48,865 bases of DNA from Bacteroidota bacterium. GTDB taxonomy: Bacteria > Bacteroidota > Bacteroidia > Chitinophagales > Chitinophagaceae. The notes under the pieces were generated by a model. The model did no database searches and had not been told where the DNA came from. It saw nothing but the letters and a program-made list of their open reading frames with translations. Each line of letters opens with the position of its first letter. Position 1 is the stretch's first letter. The stretch spans positions 1 through 48,865 of the forward strand of contig JAEYQO010000074.1 of NCBI GenBank assembly GCA_023409975.1, in the 5' to 3' direction. This document shows positions 32,896 to 41,673 of the stretch, piece after piece. A program made the translations under genes and the position numbers.

Positions 32896-33660
32896 TTATT
32901 CTGATGCTTTGGCGCTATTCCATAGTTCATCCATTTCCTGCAGACTGAGGTCGTGCAGCTTCTTACCCTGCGCTTCTGCCATTGACTCGATCTGCTGGAA
33001 ACGCCGGATAAATTTGCGATTCGTTCTTTCAAGTGCATTTTCCGGATCCACTTTTATGAAACGCGCATAGTTAACCAGAGCAAACAGCACGTCGCCGAAT
33101 TCATCTTCCATCTTATCCTGCTCACCGGTTTCAACAGCTTCGAACAACTCGCCGAGTTCTTCTTCCACCTTTTCCCTGACCTGAGAGACCTCCTCCCATT
33201 CGAAACCTACCTGTTTGGTTTTTTCCTGCAGACGGAGTGCTTTGACAATCGCCGGCAGCGCCTTAGGTACACCGCTCAGAATGGACGCCTTCCCTTCCTT
33301 CAGCTTCAGCTTCTCCCAGTTCTGCTTCACTGTGGTTTCATCTTCCGCCACCACAGTTGAATAGATATGCGGGTGACGGGCCACGAGCTTGTTGCATACC
33401 GATTCGATGACCTCATCGAAAGTGAACTGTTGCTGCTCAGACGCGATTTTCGAATAGAAAACCAGATGGAGCAGGACATCACCTAATTCTTCCTTTATAG
33501 ACGACCAGTTCTCTTCGGTAATGGCTCCTGTGAGTTCATATACCTCTTCCAGCGTCTGCGGACGAAGTGTCTGTATCGTTTGTTTCCGGTCCCAGGGACA
33601 TTGCTCCCGGAGCTCATCCATGACACGTCTCAGCCTTTCTATCGATTGTGCGTATTCCAT
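32896..33660 (-). CDS. mazG: nucleoside triphosphate pyrophosphohydrolase MazG
   Basis: MazG hydrolyses (d)NTPs to monophosphate and pyrophosphate, cleaning damaged nucleotides from the pool and lowering ppGpp precursors in the cytoplasm. The 254-residue product has two tandem MazG modules: the first (about 15-115) with QCPWDRKQTIQTLRPQTLEE and the metal-binding EELGDVLLHLVFYSK, the second (about 150-235) with GFEWEEVSQVREKVEEELGE and EDEFGDVLFALVNYARF. The E-E-x-x-E and E-x-x-D acidic pairs are intact in both. It sits between ubiX (11-base gap) and the histidine kinase (2-base gap) in one operon. Confidence 0.93.
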   Translation of the reverse strand: MEYAQSIERLRRVMDELREQCPWDRKQTIQTLRPQTLEEVYELTGAITEENWSSIKEELGDVLLHLVFYSKIASEQQQFTFDEVIESVCNKLVARHPHIYSTVVAEDETTVKQNWEKLKLKEGKASILSGVPKALPAIVKALRLQEKTKQVGFEWEEVSQVREKVEEELGELFEAVETGEQDKMEDEFGDVLFALVNYARFIKVDPENALERTNRKFIRRFQQIESMAEAQGKKLHDLSLQEMDELWNSAKASE

Positions 33661-33671
33661 TCTAATGTTTG

Positions 33672-34229
33672 TTAAGATTCCTGCCAGCGATACCCGTCCG
33701 TGTTGATGCCAGCCAGTTGCAGCACCCTGGAGATCACGGTGTCCACTGCGTCTTCCAGTGATTGTGGCCGGCTATAGAAAGAAGGCGTGGCCGGACAAAT
33801 AATACCCCCTGCCTCTGTGATTGCTGTCATGTTGCGAAGGTGGATCAGGTTATAAGGCGTTTCCCTTACGACACAGATCAGCTTTCGACGTTCTTTGAGC
33901 ATGACATCTGCAGCCCTCGTGACCAGGTCGTTACTGATACCTGCTGCTATACGGCCGACCATTCCCATGCTACAGGGACAAATAATGAGTGATTGGTAGC
34001 TGGAGCTCCCGGAGGCGAAGGGAGCCATGAAATCATTCCGGTCCCAGGAGCGGAAAGAAAGCTTTCTAAAGTCACTGTTGGCCAGTTCATGTTCCCAGAC
34101 GGTGTGAGCGTTGGCACTCCATACCACTCCAACCTCAGATACCTGTTCCTTTAACTGCTCCAATTTCAGCAATAAACGATGGGCATAAATCGAACCACTG
34201 GCACCTGTTATTGCTACCGCTACCTTCAT
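33672..34229 (-). CDS. ubiX: flavin prenyltransferase UbiX
   Basis: UbiX prenylates FMN with dimethylallyl phosphate to give prenylated FMN, the cofactor of UbiD-type decarboxylases. The 185-residue protein has the N-terminal flavodoxin-like start VAVAITGASGS, the S-S-Y-Q-S-L-IICPCSMGMVGRIAAG segment that binds FMN, D-V-M-L-KERRKLICVVRETPYN and the A-G-G-I-ICPATPSFY motif, all typical. No ubiD gene is in the window. Bacteroidota use menaquinone, so its likely role is in menaquinone-related or other decarboxylations. It starts the ubiX-mazG-kinase operon. Confidence 0.93.
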   Translation of the reverse strand: MKVAVAITGASGSIYAHRLLLKLEQLKEQVSEVGVVWSANAHTVWEHELANSDFRKLSFRSWDRNDFMAPFASGSSSYQSLIICPCSMGMVGRIAAGISNDLVTRAADVMLKERRKLICVVRETPYNLIHLRNMTAITEAGGIICPATPSFYSRPQSLEDAVDTVISRVLQLAGINTDGYRWQES

Positions 34230-34263
34230 CTTCAGATATAAAATACAATTAGATAATGCTTAA

Positions 34264-34271
34264 CAAAGCTA
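34264..34271 (-). promoter_or_regulatory. -7 box (TAGCTTTG) for the ubiX-mazG-kinase operon
   Basis: Perfect TAnnTTTG match on the minus strand; start near 34260, leader about 31 bases. Confidence 0.55.
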
Positions 34272-34367
34272 ACGGGAATTAGTCGTAATTTCGATGGATA
34301 GCCCCTTCCCCCCGGACTACAAACCTATGGAGACGGGATGCTGTCTTTAATCATTCAATTTAATTCA

Positions 34368-34949
34368 ATGAAAAAAATACTGTTACTGATCCTGGCCCTG
34401 GTCACCATTTCGCCTGCTATAATGGCTCAGAAAAAGAGAAAAGCTGATAAAGGGGCCACCGAAATCAAGTGGATGACGCTGGATGAGGTGGAGGCTGCTA
34501 TGAAGAAAAAGCCGAAGAAAGTTTTCGTTGATGTCTATACTGACTGGTGTGGCTGGTGTAAGGTGATGGATAAAAAAACCTTCAGCAATGCTAATGTGAT
34601 CCGTTACATGAATGACAATTTTTATGCTATAAAGCTGAATGCAGAACAAAAGGACAGTATTCATTTCCAGGGCAAGTCTTACGGGTTTATGCCGCAGTAC
34701 CGCGCCAACATGTTTGCCATTGAATTGCTCCGTGGACAGATGAATTATCCCTCAAGCGTGATCATGGAAGCAGGATTTCAGAACCCACAGGCGATTCCCG
34801 GCTACCTTGATGTTGCCACGATGGAGAAAGTGTTGAAGTACATCGGTGAGGATTTCTACAAGACCAAACAATATCCGGAATACGAGAAGGAATTTCAGTC
34901 TAGCTGGGCTGAGAACGCTTCACCTGCTCAGGGGACAGCGGCTCCTTAA
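34368..34949 (+). CDS. exported thioredoxin family protein
   Basis: A 193-residue exported thioredoxin-fold protein. The ATG at 34368 gives a signal peptide ending near residue 21 (AIMAQ); an upstream in-frame ATG at 34338 would add a poor lead. After a basic linker, the domain (about 45-165) has KKVFVDVYTDWCGWCKVMDK with the redox pair C62 and C65, then D-K-K-T-F-S-N-A-N-V and the IKLNAEQKDS segment typical of thioredoxin_7/DUF255-like proteins. A short Ala/Pro-rich tail ends it. It probably reduces or protects periplasmic thiols; partners are unknown. Its 3' end overlaps the convergent nth gene by 50 bases. Confidence 0.85.
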   Translation: MKKILLLILALVTISPAIMAQKKRKADKGATEIKWMTLDEVEAAMKKKPKKVFVDVYTDWCGWCKVMDKKTFSNANVIRYMNDNFYAIKLNAEQKDSIHFQGKSYGFMPQYRANMFAIELLRGQMNYPSSVIMEAGFQNPQAIPGYLDVATMEKVLKYIGEDFYKTKQYPEYEKEFQSSWAENASPAQGTAAP

Positions 34950-35604
34950 GTTCCTTTACTATATGTTTCATATCTGTCTGGAAAAACCTGCAGACAGTCC
35001 GTAGCCCGCAGATCTCACATTTTGGTCTGCGGGCTACGCATATATAGCGGCCGTGAAGAATGAGCCAGTGATGTGCTTTATGAATGAGGCCGGAAGGGAT
35101 GTGTTTAACCAATTGCTGCTCTGTCTGCAGGGGATTTTTGGCATTTGTCGTCAGACCAATCCGTGCGGCCACCCTGAATACATGGGTATCAACGGCCATG
35201 TTGGGCTGCCCATGGATGACAGAGGTGATTACATGAGCTGTTTTCCGTCCCACTCCCGGTAAGCGTTCCAGATCAGGGACATTATCCGGAATTACACTGT
35301 CAAATTCTTCTACCAGGAGCTTGGCCATTCCCATGAGGTGACGGGTTTTGTTGTTAGCAAAACTCACTGATCTGATCAAAGGGTTGATGTCTTCAAAAGC
35401 AGCTTCAGATAGTGCTTCCGGTGTGGGGAACCTTTCGAAAAGGGCCGGTGTAACCATATTCACTCTTTTGTCTGTGCATTGGGCTGAAAGGATCACCGCC
35501 ACCAGCAATTCATAAGGGTTGGAATACATCAGCTCTGTTTCCGGTTCTGGCATGTGTTCCTGAAACCAGTCTATCAGGAACTGGAAGCGCTCTTTCCTGG
35601 TCAT
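34900..35604 (-). CDS. nth: endonuclease III (DNA glycosylase/AP lyase)
   Basis: Nth removes oxidised pyrimidines from DNA and nicks the resulting abasic site. The 234-residue protein has the helix-hairpin-helix LERLPGVGRKTAH with catalytic K121, the catalytic D139 in AVDTHVFRV, and a [4Fe-4S] cluster set C189-X6-C196-X2-C199-X5-C205. It carries a C-terminal tail of about 30 residues beyond the usual end, which is the part antisense to the thioredoxin-like gene. The start lies head to head with the GT39-type gene. Confidence 0.95.
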   Translation of the reverse strand: MTRKERFQFLIDWFQEHMPEPETELMYSNPYELLVAVILSAQCTDKRVNMVTPALFERFPTPEALSEAAFEDINPLIRSVSFANNKTRHLMGMAKLLVEEFDSVIPDNVPDLERLPGVGRKTAHVITSVIHGQPNMAVDTHVFRVAARIGLTTNAKNPLQTEQQLVKHIPSGLIHKAHHWLILHGRYICVARRPKCEICGLRTVCRFFQTDMKHIVKELKEPLSPEQVKRSQPS

Positions 35605-35698
35605 GAGACAAAGTTGGCTAAAAAAGACAGGTTTAGCCAGAGAATCAATTCAGCAAGCAGGGCAATATTCTATAATTCAGATAGCTTTTATATATTGT

Positions 35699-37246
35699 AT
35701 GAAAGCCTTTTTCGTGAGTATAACGAGCCAGATCACCCTGAATTACCTATCGATGCTGGAAGGTGTACTTTTCCTGCTCGCCGGTGTTCTGGGTTATTGG
35801 ATTGCCTTTCGTGCCCAGTTATCGGGCCAGTTAAACAGGGCACTCGCGTTTTTGTTGCTGATGGGCCTGTTGTTGAGGATCTACGGTGCGTCTGAGTTTT
35901 TCCTTCATCCCTGGGATGAGCGTTACCATGCGCTCGTCGCTAAAAACTTTCTGAATCATCCAATGATTCCAACACTCTACGATCGTCCCCTCCTGCCTTT
36001 TGAACCCGGACATTTTACGAACGCTCATATCTGGCTTTCCAAGCCCCCCCTACCGCTCTGGGCCATGTCCGTTTCAATTGCCTGCTTTGGAACGGGGAAT
36101 GAGCTTTTGTTGCGGCTGCCTTCCATTCTGGTTTCTGTTGCGTCCATCTGGCTAACCTATAAAATTGCATCCGCATTATTTGATCAACGAGTGGCCTTTA
36201 TGGCTGCTTTTCTCCATTCCATTCATGGCCTGCTCATCGAAAGCACGGCGGGAAGGGTTTCCTCAGATGTGGTGGATACGTTCTTTATATTCTTTGTAGA
36301 GCTGGCTGTCTATTCGGTGATCATCTCCAATAATAAGCCCCGGCAGGCTGTCTGGGTAGTCTTGTGCGGGGTTTTCACGGGTCTGGCCTTTCTCTCGAAA
36401 TGGTATCCCGCATTGCTGGTGTGGCCGCTCTGGCTCGGTTACACGATTCATCGGCGACAGTTCTCTGCGGGACCGATCATCGGCAGGGGTATCCTGCTGG
36501 TGATGGCCACCTTAGTCGTTGCACTTCCCTGGTATATCTGGATCCGGCTCCAGTTCCCCGGGGAATTTGCTGACCTTCTCGAGGGGCTTCAGCAACCGAT
36601 CAGGCAGGTGGTACAGGAACACACTGGACCACCCTGGTACTATCTGGATCAGATCCGGATGACCTTTGGAGAGCTGATATACCTCCCGGTTCTTTGGTTT
36701 CTGGTCCAGGGCATCAGAAGACCGTTTCCAAAACGAACCCTAATCAATCTCTGGTTCCTGATACCCCTTGTAATATTTTCAGCAGCTACCACCAAACGAC
36801 CGACCTACCAGCTTGTCTTCGCACCAGCGCTCTTTATCATCTCAGCAGAATTCATCCTCCTCCTGTATGCGAACCGAGCCAGATTGAAGCCGGTGTTTTT
36901 GTTTCAACTGATCCTCGTTTTACTGATAGCCCTACCTGTCCGGTATTCCCTCGAACGACTGAAACCATTCCAGAGTAAGGACCGGAAACCGGAGTGGGCT
37001 ATGGCGCTTAAGCAATTGGGCGGGACGGTAGGTGCGAACACCGTGCTGCTGAACTACAAAGCGCCTGTAGAGGCGATGTACTATACGGGAATGGTCGCTT
37101 ACGAAGCACTTCCTTCCCCTGACACAATCAGGATGCTCCAGAACCGGGGCTTCAGCATAATGATCCAGGATGACGGATTACTACCTGAAACAGCAGCTCA
37201 TTTGTCAGGAGTCCGATATATCCGGCTTCCGGCGCCTAACTGGTAA
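35699..37246 (+). CDS. GT39/ArnT-type membrane glycosyltransferase
   Basis: A polytopic GT-C glycosyltransferase of the PMT_2/ArnT type, which transfers a sugar from a polyprenyl-phosphate donor to lipid or protein at the outer face of the inner membrane. The first loop holds the acidic catalytic motif HPWDERYHALVAKN; the body has about eleven hydrophobic helices, with GVFTGLAFLSKWYPALL and the periplasmic YDRPLLPF and SKPPLPLW segments. The frame is open from an ATG at 35603 that overlaps the divergent nth start by 2 bases; the ATG at 35699 (515 residues) is preferred because the earlier part is polar and unlike the family, and 35753 is also possible. The acceptor is unknown. Confidence 0.85.
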   Translation: MKAFFVSITSQITLNYLSMLEGVLFLLAGVLGYWIAFRAQLSGQLNRALAFLLLMGLLLRIYGASEFFLHPWDERYHALVAKNFLNHPMIPTLYDRPLLPFEPGHFTNAHIWLSKPPLPLWAMSVSIACFGTGNELLLRLPSILVSVASIWLTYKIASALFDQRVAFMAAFLHSIHGLLIESTAGRVSSDVVDTFFIFFVELAVYSVIISNNKPRQAVWVVLCGVFTGLAFLSKWYPALLVWPLWLGYTIHRRQFSAGPIIGRGILLVMATLVVALPWYIWIRLQFPGEFADLLEGLQQPIRQVVQEHTGPPWYYLDQIRMTFGELIYLPVLWFLVQGIRRPFPKRTLINLWFLIPLVIFSAATTKRPTYQLVFAPALFIISAEFILLLYANRARLKPVFLFQLILVLLIALPVRYSLERLKPFQSKDRKPEWAMALKQLGGTVGANTVLLNYKAPVEAMYYTGMVAYEALPSPDTIRMLQNRGFSIMIQDDGLLPETAAHLSGVRYIRLPAPNW

Positions 37247-37281
37247 AATAAGCGCAAGAGCTGCCAGAGCAATAGATTTAG

Positions 37282-37289
37282 TATTTTTG
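37282..37289 (+). promoter_or_regulatory. -7 box (TATTTTTG) for fbp
   Basis: Perfect TAnnTTTG match; start near 37293, leader about 21 bases to the ATG at 37314. It rules out the longer open frame starting at 37170 inside the GT39-type gene. Confidence 0.6.
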
Positions 37290-37313
37290 CTACTTATAGA
37301 AAAAATAAACACA

Positions 37314-38339
37314 ATGAATTCCCGTCGGAAACTGATTACACTTGATGAGTTTACTATCCAGGAAACCCGGAAGTTTCCCCAGGCGACTGGTGAACTATCT
37401 GCCCTGTTGCGCGATATAAGCCTGGCCTGCAAAATGATCAACAAGCAGGTATTAAAGGCTGGCCTTGTAGATATCCTTGGTAAACACGGCGCTACCAATG
37501 TACAGGGTGAAGAGCAGATGAAACTGGATATCTATGCAAATGAGACCCTGATCAGTGTTCTGGAGAACAGTAACGAATGTGCGGGCATTGCTTCTGAAGA
37601 AAACGACAGCTTTGTATGTTTCGGAGATGAGTTTTCTGTACACTCGAAATATGTGGTGCTGTTTGATCCGCTGGACGGTTCTTCCAATATCGATGTGAAC
37701 GCACCAATCGGTACCATTTTTTCTATCTACCGTCGGGTGAGCGAACTCGGTAAGCCCTGTACTGAAGAGGATTTCCTGCAACCAGGTAACAAACTGATGG
37801 CAGCGGGATATGTGATCTATGGTTCAAGTACTATGCTGGTTTACGGGACTAAGCTTGGGGTGAATGGGTTTACACTGGAGCCATCCATTGGTGAATTCTG
37901 TCTTTCCCACCCCAACCTTCAGTGTCCGGCAAATGGCAAGATCTATTCTTTGAACCAGGGAAACAGCTCCAAATTTGATGATGGACTTCGCAGCTTCCTG
38001 GACTATTGTATGGAAGTGAACAAGGAGGAGGGGCGTCCGTATTCTCACCGTTATATCGGTTCTATGGTGGCGGATATGCACAGGACACTTATCAAGGGAG
38101 GCATATTCATCTATCCTGCTGACAAGAGCAACCCTAAAGGTAAACTGCGCCTGCAATACGAATGTAATCCCATGGCCTTCCTGATTGAGGCTGCAGGTGG
38201 CCTGGCTAGCTACGGAAGCGGTTTCATACTGGATATCGAACCACAGGAGCTTCACGAACGGACCCCTATATATATAGGTTCGAAAAATATGGTGGAGAAA
38301 GTATTAGAATTTAGCAGTAATTTAGAAGTTACTGGCTAG
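37314..38339 (+). CDS. fbp: class 1 fructose-1,6-bisphosphatase
   Basis: FBPase hydrolyses fructose 1,6-bisphosphate to fructose 6-phosphate, the key step of gluconeogenesis. The 341-residue product starts at ATG 37314, giving the family N-terminus LITLDEFTIQETR. Metal-binding residues are present: E95/E96 in IASEEND and D118, D121 in FDPLDGSSNID. The sugar-phosphate part has R-Y-I-GSMVADMHRTLIKGG and the basic KLRLQYECNPMAFLIEAAGG segment. Length is normal. It stands alone, with its own -7 box and a UUCG-loop terminator. Confidence 0.96.
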   Translation: MNSRRKLITLDEFTIQETRKFPQATGELSALLRDISLACKMINKQVLKAGLVDILGKHGATNVQGEEQMKLDIYANETLISVLENSNECAGIASEENDSFVCFGDEFSVHSKYVVLFDPLDGSSNIDVNAPIGTIFSIYRRVSELGKPCTEEDFLQPGNKLMAAGYVIYGSSTMLVYGTKLGVNGFTLEPSIGEFCLSHPNLQCPANGKIYSLNQGNSSKFDDGLRSFLDYCMEVNKEEGRPYSHRYIGSMVADMHRTLIKGGIFIYPADKSNPKGKLRLQYECNPMAFLIEAAGGLASYGSGFILDIEPQELHERTPIYIGSKNMVEKVLEFSSNLEVTG

Positions 38340-38475
38340 TTGCTGACATTGGGTTCATGCCGTGTGAAGCTGAGAAAGTGCAGCTAAACCCAGGATTGAT
38401 GGACAAACCAAACAACAGGAGATATAGCGATACTTCTGATGTCGACAAAATAAATCAGGAAAACAATGAATATTT

Positions 38476-38502
38476 AAAGGCTGCCTTCGGGCAGCTTTTT
38501 TT
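38476..38502 (+). terminator. intrinsic terminator of fbp (UUCG tetraloop)
   Basis: GCTGCC-TTCG-GGCAGC, a 6-bp core stem with a very stable UUCG loop, lengthened by a G-T and three A-T pairs, then T7. It lies about 135 bases after the fbp stop. The 135-base stretch before it shows nothing recognisable. Confidence 0.9.
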
Positions 38503-38599
38503 ATGTCCCGCTGGCACGGTTTAAACAGGTGAATGTTAACAGGTTTCCTAGTTCGAAACATTGTTTGTATTTTTCTCGCAAATGAATGAGTGAGCCGGC

Positions 38600-39811
38600 A
38601 TGAGCAAAAAACCATATATCTCGCCCTCCTTTTCCTATGTGCCCCTGGAAGAGACTCTGGAGATTTTACCCAAGAAGAAACAGCTATTTATAGGTATACC
38701 GAAAGAGACATCTTTCCAGGAAAGCCGTATCGCGCTAACACCGGAAGCGGTTTCTGTGTTGGTAAACAATGGCCATGAGGTTGCGGTGGAGCATAATGCC
38801 GGTGAGGGTTCATTTTATTTCGACAGCGATTACAGTGAAGCGGGTGCCCGGATCGTATACGATAAAGCCGAATTATATAAAGCTACGACCATCATAAAGT
38901 CGGCCCCGGTCATTGAGGATGAAATTCATCTGTTGCAACCTAATCAGGTAGTGATTTCTCCTATTCACATGCCATTTCTGAAGGCAGAGATGCTGGAACA
39001 GCTCATGGCCAAGAAGATCATTGCCATTGCCTTCGAATCCATAAAAGACGATGCAGGAACCTACCCTATCGTCCGTTCGATGAGTGAGATTGCCGGAAGC
39101 TCCGCTATCCTTACGGCTGCGAAATACCTGAGTAATGTCCATAATGGTAAAGGAATTCTGCTCGGGGGTATTTCAGGAGTTCCTCCGGCGAAGGTTCTGA
39201 TCATCGGAGCCGGAATCGTGGGTGAGTTCTCCGCCCGGACTGCCATGGGACTCGGTGCCTCGGTGAAGGTGTTCGATAATTCCATCTATCGCCTGATGCG
39301 GTTGCAGAATAACATCGGCAGGCGGTGTTTCACATCTGTGCTTGACCCGGTGACACTGGCTGAAGAACTGGCCAGTGCTGATGTAGCCGTGGGAGCGCTT
39401 AAACCCGTAAATGGTATTACACCTGTGGTGGTTTCAGAGGAAATGGTCAGCAATATGAAAGCGGGATCTGTGATTGTGGACGTGAGTATCGACCGGGGCG
39501 GCTGTTTTGAGACCTCGAGAGTGACGACCCATGAGAATCCGATCTTTAAGCGTTATGATGTGATCCATTACTGTGTCCCGAATATTGCATCGGGAGTTTC
39601 CAGGACGGCTTCAAGAGCGATTAGCAATGTACTTATGCCGATCATGGTTTCCTGCGCTGATATGGGAGGCATGGACGGCCTGATCCAGCAAAAAACAGGT
39701 ATCCGTAATGGGGTTTATCTCTATAAAGGCTGTGTGACCAACGCCCCGATTGCCAAACGCTTCAACCTGAAATACACTGATCTTGATCTGCTGCTCGCTT
39801 CGCAGAGCTAA
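38600..39811 (+). CDS. ald: alanine dehydrogenase
   Basis: Alanine dehydrogenase deaminates L-alanine to pyruvate and ammonia with NAD, linking alanine to carbon and nitrogen metabolism. The 403-residue protein has the family start FIGIPKETSFQESRIALTPEAV, the S-P-I-H-M-P-F segment, the NAD-binding Rossmann motif VLIIGAGIVGEFSAR (about 195), GALKPVNGITPVVV, DVSIDRGGCFETSR and HYCVPNIASGVSRTASRA. Its first 27 residues extend beyond the classical Ald N-terminus, as in other Bacteroidota members. The pyridine nucleotide transhydrogenase alpha subunit is the nearest relative, but no beta subunit is present. A TerB-like gene follows 14 bases later. Confidence 0.92.
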   Translation: MSKKPYISPSFSYVPLEETLEILPKKKQLFIGIPKETSFQESRIALTPEAVSVLVNNGHEVAVEHNAGEGSFYFDSDYSEAGARIVYDKAELYKATTIIKSAPVIEDEIHLLQPNQVVISPIHMPFLKAEMLEQLMAKKIIAIAFESIKDDAGTYPIVRSMSEIAGSSAILTAAKYLSNVHNGKGILLGGISGVPPAKVLIIGAGIVGEFSARTAMGLGASVKVFDNSIYRLMRLQNNIGRRCFTSVLDPVTLAEELASADVAVGALKPVNGITPVVVSEEMVSNMKAGSVIVDVSIDRGGCFETSRVTTHENPIFKRYDVIHYCVPNIASGVSRTASRAISNVLMPIMVSCADMGGMDGLIQQKTGIRNGVYLYKGCVTNAPIAKRFNLKYTDLDLLLASQS

Positions 39812-39825
39812 AAATATATTTGTCT

Positions 39826-40185
39826 ATGCCCAACAACAGACTAAACAAAACAATAGCCGGTTACCATTTGCTGATGATCCTGTCTGCAGTGGACTATCGT
39901 GTCGGACCGGCTGAAGACAAGGTAATACGCGACTATCTGGTAGAAGAATTTCCATTTCGTGTTAACCTCGACCGGGAAATGGCGATCATCAGCAATCTGA
40001 GGCCCGAGGAATGGGAGGGTCACTTCCGGACGATGATGGACGATTTCTATGATGACGCTACTGAAGAGGAATGCAACAGCCTGATTCGCTTCGCTTTACA
40101 ACTTACCAAAGCCGACAACGTGATTACCCGGGAAGAAAACAGGTATCTGAATATGCTTTTCGAAAGCTGGAGGCATGAGGCCTGA
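39826..40185 (+). CDS. TerB-like (tellurite-resistance-type) small protein
   Basis: A 119-residue soluble all-helical protein with the TerB/DjlA-N pattern: an early L-L-M-I-L-S-A-V-DYRVGPAEDKVI helix pair, a central EEWEGHFRTMMDDF and a C-terminal L-I-R-F-A-L-Q-L-T-K-A-D-N-V-I-T-R-E-E-N-R-Y-L-N-M-L-F helix pair, with the A-D-x-V-x-x-x-E-x-x-x-L motif repeated. Such domains bind metal or partner proteins; a specific function is not known. The start ATG at 39826 lies 14 bases after the ald stop, so it is cotranscribed with ald. A TTG two codons upstream is an alternative. Confidence 0.75.
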   Translation: MPNNRLNKTIAGYHLLMILSAVDYRVGPAEDKVIRDYLVEEFPFRVNLDREMAIISNLRPEEWEGHFRTMMDDFYDDATEEECNSLIRFALQLTKADNVITREENRYLNMLFESWRHEA

Positions 40186-40239
40186 TCCAGGCCTACAACC
40201 AGCTAAACTTATTGGTAGTTCCTCATCGGGGGTACCGAT

Positions 40240-41058
40240 CTAGAAGCTACGTGCCCCGAGGACAAATAGCATGATCAATCCTGCGATAATTCTGTAGATA
40301 CCAAAGAGACGGAAACCGTATTTCTGCAGAAAGCTGATAAACGATTTGATAGCGATCATTGCTACAATGAAAGATACCAGCGCGCCCACCCCAAAAGTTG
40401 CAAGATTACCCTCTTCCAGCATCATCAGCTCGTAGCCTTTCATATCCTGGCCATTTACCGACCAGTCTTTCAGAATCAGCGAATAGCCTGTTGCAGCAGC
40501 CATGGTTGGAACTGCCAGGAAGAACGAGAACTCGGCTGCGAGGCTTCGTGTGAGCTTTTGTTGCATACCCCCAATAATACTGGCTGCACTCCGGCTGACG
40601 CCGGGAATCATAGAGATACATTGCCAGAGTCCGATCATGAACGCACTTTTAGTGGTAATCTGAGGCTCCTCATGAACCGTGGGATTTTTGAATGCTTTGT
40701 CGATGAATAAAAGGACCACCCCACCCAGGATAAGGGAAATTGAAACCGTCAACGGACTTTCCAGAAGCGCCTCGATTGAATCGTTAAACAGGAAACCCAA
40801 TACCAGGGCCGGCACAACCGCCACCAGCAACTTTACATAGAATTGCCATTTACTGAAGTCGAAGAATTTGCGCCAGTACAGCACGACCACACTCAGGATG
40901 GCTCCGAGCTGGATGCAGATCTCAAACAGTTTGGTGAATGGATCTTCCTGAATGCCCATGAAATAGGAGGCGAGGATCATGTGTCCGGTGGAAGAAACAG
41001 GCAGGAATTCGGTGATACCCTCTACGATGCCCAGGATGATGGCTTCAAAAATGGTCAT
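40240..41058 (-). CDS. uppP: undecaprenyl-diphosphatase
   Basis: UppP (BacA) removes a phosphate from undecaprenyl diphosphate at the outer face of the inner membrane, recycling the lipid carrier for peptidoglycan and other envelope polymers. The 272-residue protein has about eight membrane helices and both signature motifs: GIVEGITEFLPVSSTGH (residues 10-26, with E13, E17 and H26) and PGVSRSAASIIGG, plus FFLAVPTMAAA. The start overlaps the queE stop by 4 bases (ATGA type), so the two are translationally coupled. It ends the folD-queE-uppP operon. Confidence 0.95.
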   Translation of the reverse strand: MTIFEAIILGIVEGITEFLPVSSTGHMILASYFMGIQEDPFTKLFEICIQLGAILSVVVLYWRKFFDFSKWQFYVKLLVAVVPALVLGFLFNDSIEALLESPLTVSISLILGGVVLLFIDKAFKNPTVHEEPQITTKSAFMIGLWQCISMIPGVSRSAASIIGGMQQKLTRSLAAEFSFFLAVPTMAAATGYSLILKDWSVNGQDMKGYELMMLEEGNLATFGVGALVSFIVAMIAIKSFISFLQKYGFRLFGIYRIIAGLIMLFVLGARSF

Positions 41059-41666
41059 GGGATGTTGATATACTTATGCGTTTGTAATGATAATTGCCAG
41101 GTTGGACTTTTTTGAATATAGTCGATAATCAGTGGAGTCATCTGGTCCCGCTTGCTCCACTCAGGCTGGAGGTAGCGCTTACAGTCTGCCGGGACCTTTG
41201 CTGCAAACTGCTCCGCCCATTGAAAATCGGATTTATTGTAAACGATGATTTTCAGTTCGTTTGCACTGGTCAGCACCTCGTCCAAAGGTGCTTTAAACTT
41301 TTTGGGAGAAAGTGTCACCCAATCCAGCTTTCCGCTGAGCGGACCGGAACCGGAAGTTTCTATATGTGTGCGGAAACCCGCTGCCTGCAGTGCTTCCGTA
41401 AGCGGCCCCAGGTCATGCATTGTCGGTTCGCCGCCTGTGATAACAGCAATTCGTCCGGGATGTGCAGATGCAAAGCTGACGAGTTCTTTAACCGAGAGCC
41501 TGCCATGGAGGGTTGCGTCCCAGCTCTCCTTAACATCGCACCAGACACAGCCGACATCACAGCCGCCCAGCCGGATGAAATAGGCCGCCTGCCCGGAAAA
41601 GTACCCTTCTCCCTGCAGTGTATAGAAGTGCTCCATTACAGGATAGCTATATTCCCGGCCGGTCAT
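41055..41666 (-). CDS. queE: 7-carboxy-7-deazaguanine synthase (radical SAM)
   Basis: QueE converts 6-carboxy-tetrahydropterin to 7-carboxy-7-deazaguanine using S-adenosylmethionine, a step toward queuosine in tRNA. The start at 41666 (203 residues) is favoured because the open frame upstream overlaps folD by 23 bases, while this one leaves a 7-base gap. The radical-SAM cluster motif is C36-X3-C40-X2-C43 in GGCDVGCVWCD, preceded by YTLQGEGYFSG; then VITGGEPTM, THIETSGSGP, DWVTLSPKKF and a short C-terminal end. The other queuosine genes (queC, queD, queF) are not in the window. It lies between folD and uppP in one operon. Confidence 0.94.
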   Translation of the reverse strand: MTGREYSYPVMEHFYTLQGEGYFSGQAAYFIRLGGCDVGCVWCDVKESWDATLHGRLSVKELVSFASAHPGRIAVITGGEPTMHDLGPLTEALQAAGFRTHIETSGSGPLSGKLDWVTLSPKKFKAPLDEVLTSANELKIIVYNKSDFQWAEQFAAKVPADCKRYLQPEWSKRDQMTPLIIDYIQKSPTWQLSLQTHKYINIP

Positions 41667-41673
41667 ACCTGTG

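Noticed and set aside
38399..38527. 42-codon plus-strand frame between fbp and ald
   Set aside because: Runs straight through the fbp terminator hairpin and its T-run, so it is unlikely to be translated.
39815..39822. TATATTTG box just before the TerB-like gene
   Set aside because: Perfect -7 match, but only 3 bases before the ATG, so transcription would begin inside the gene; probably coincidence in an AT-rich spacer.
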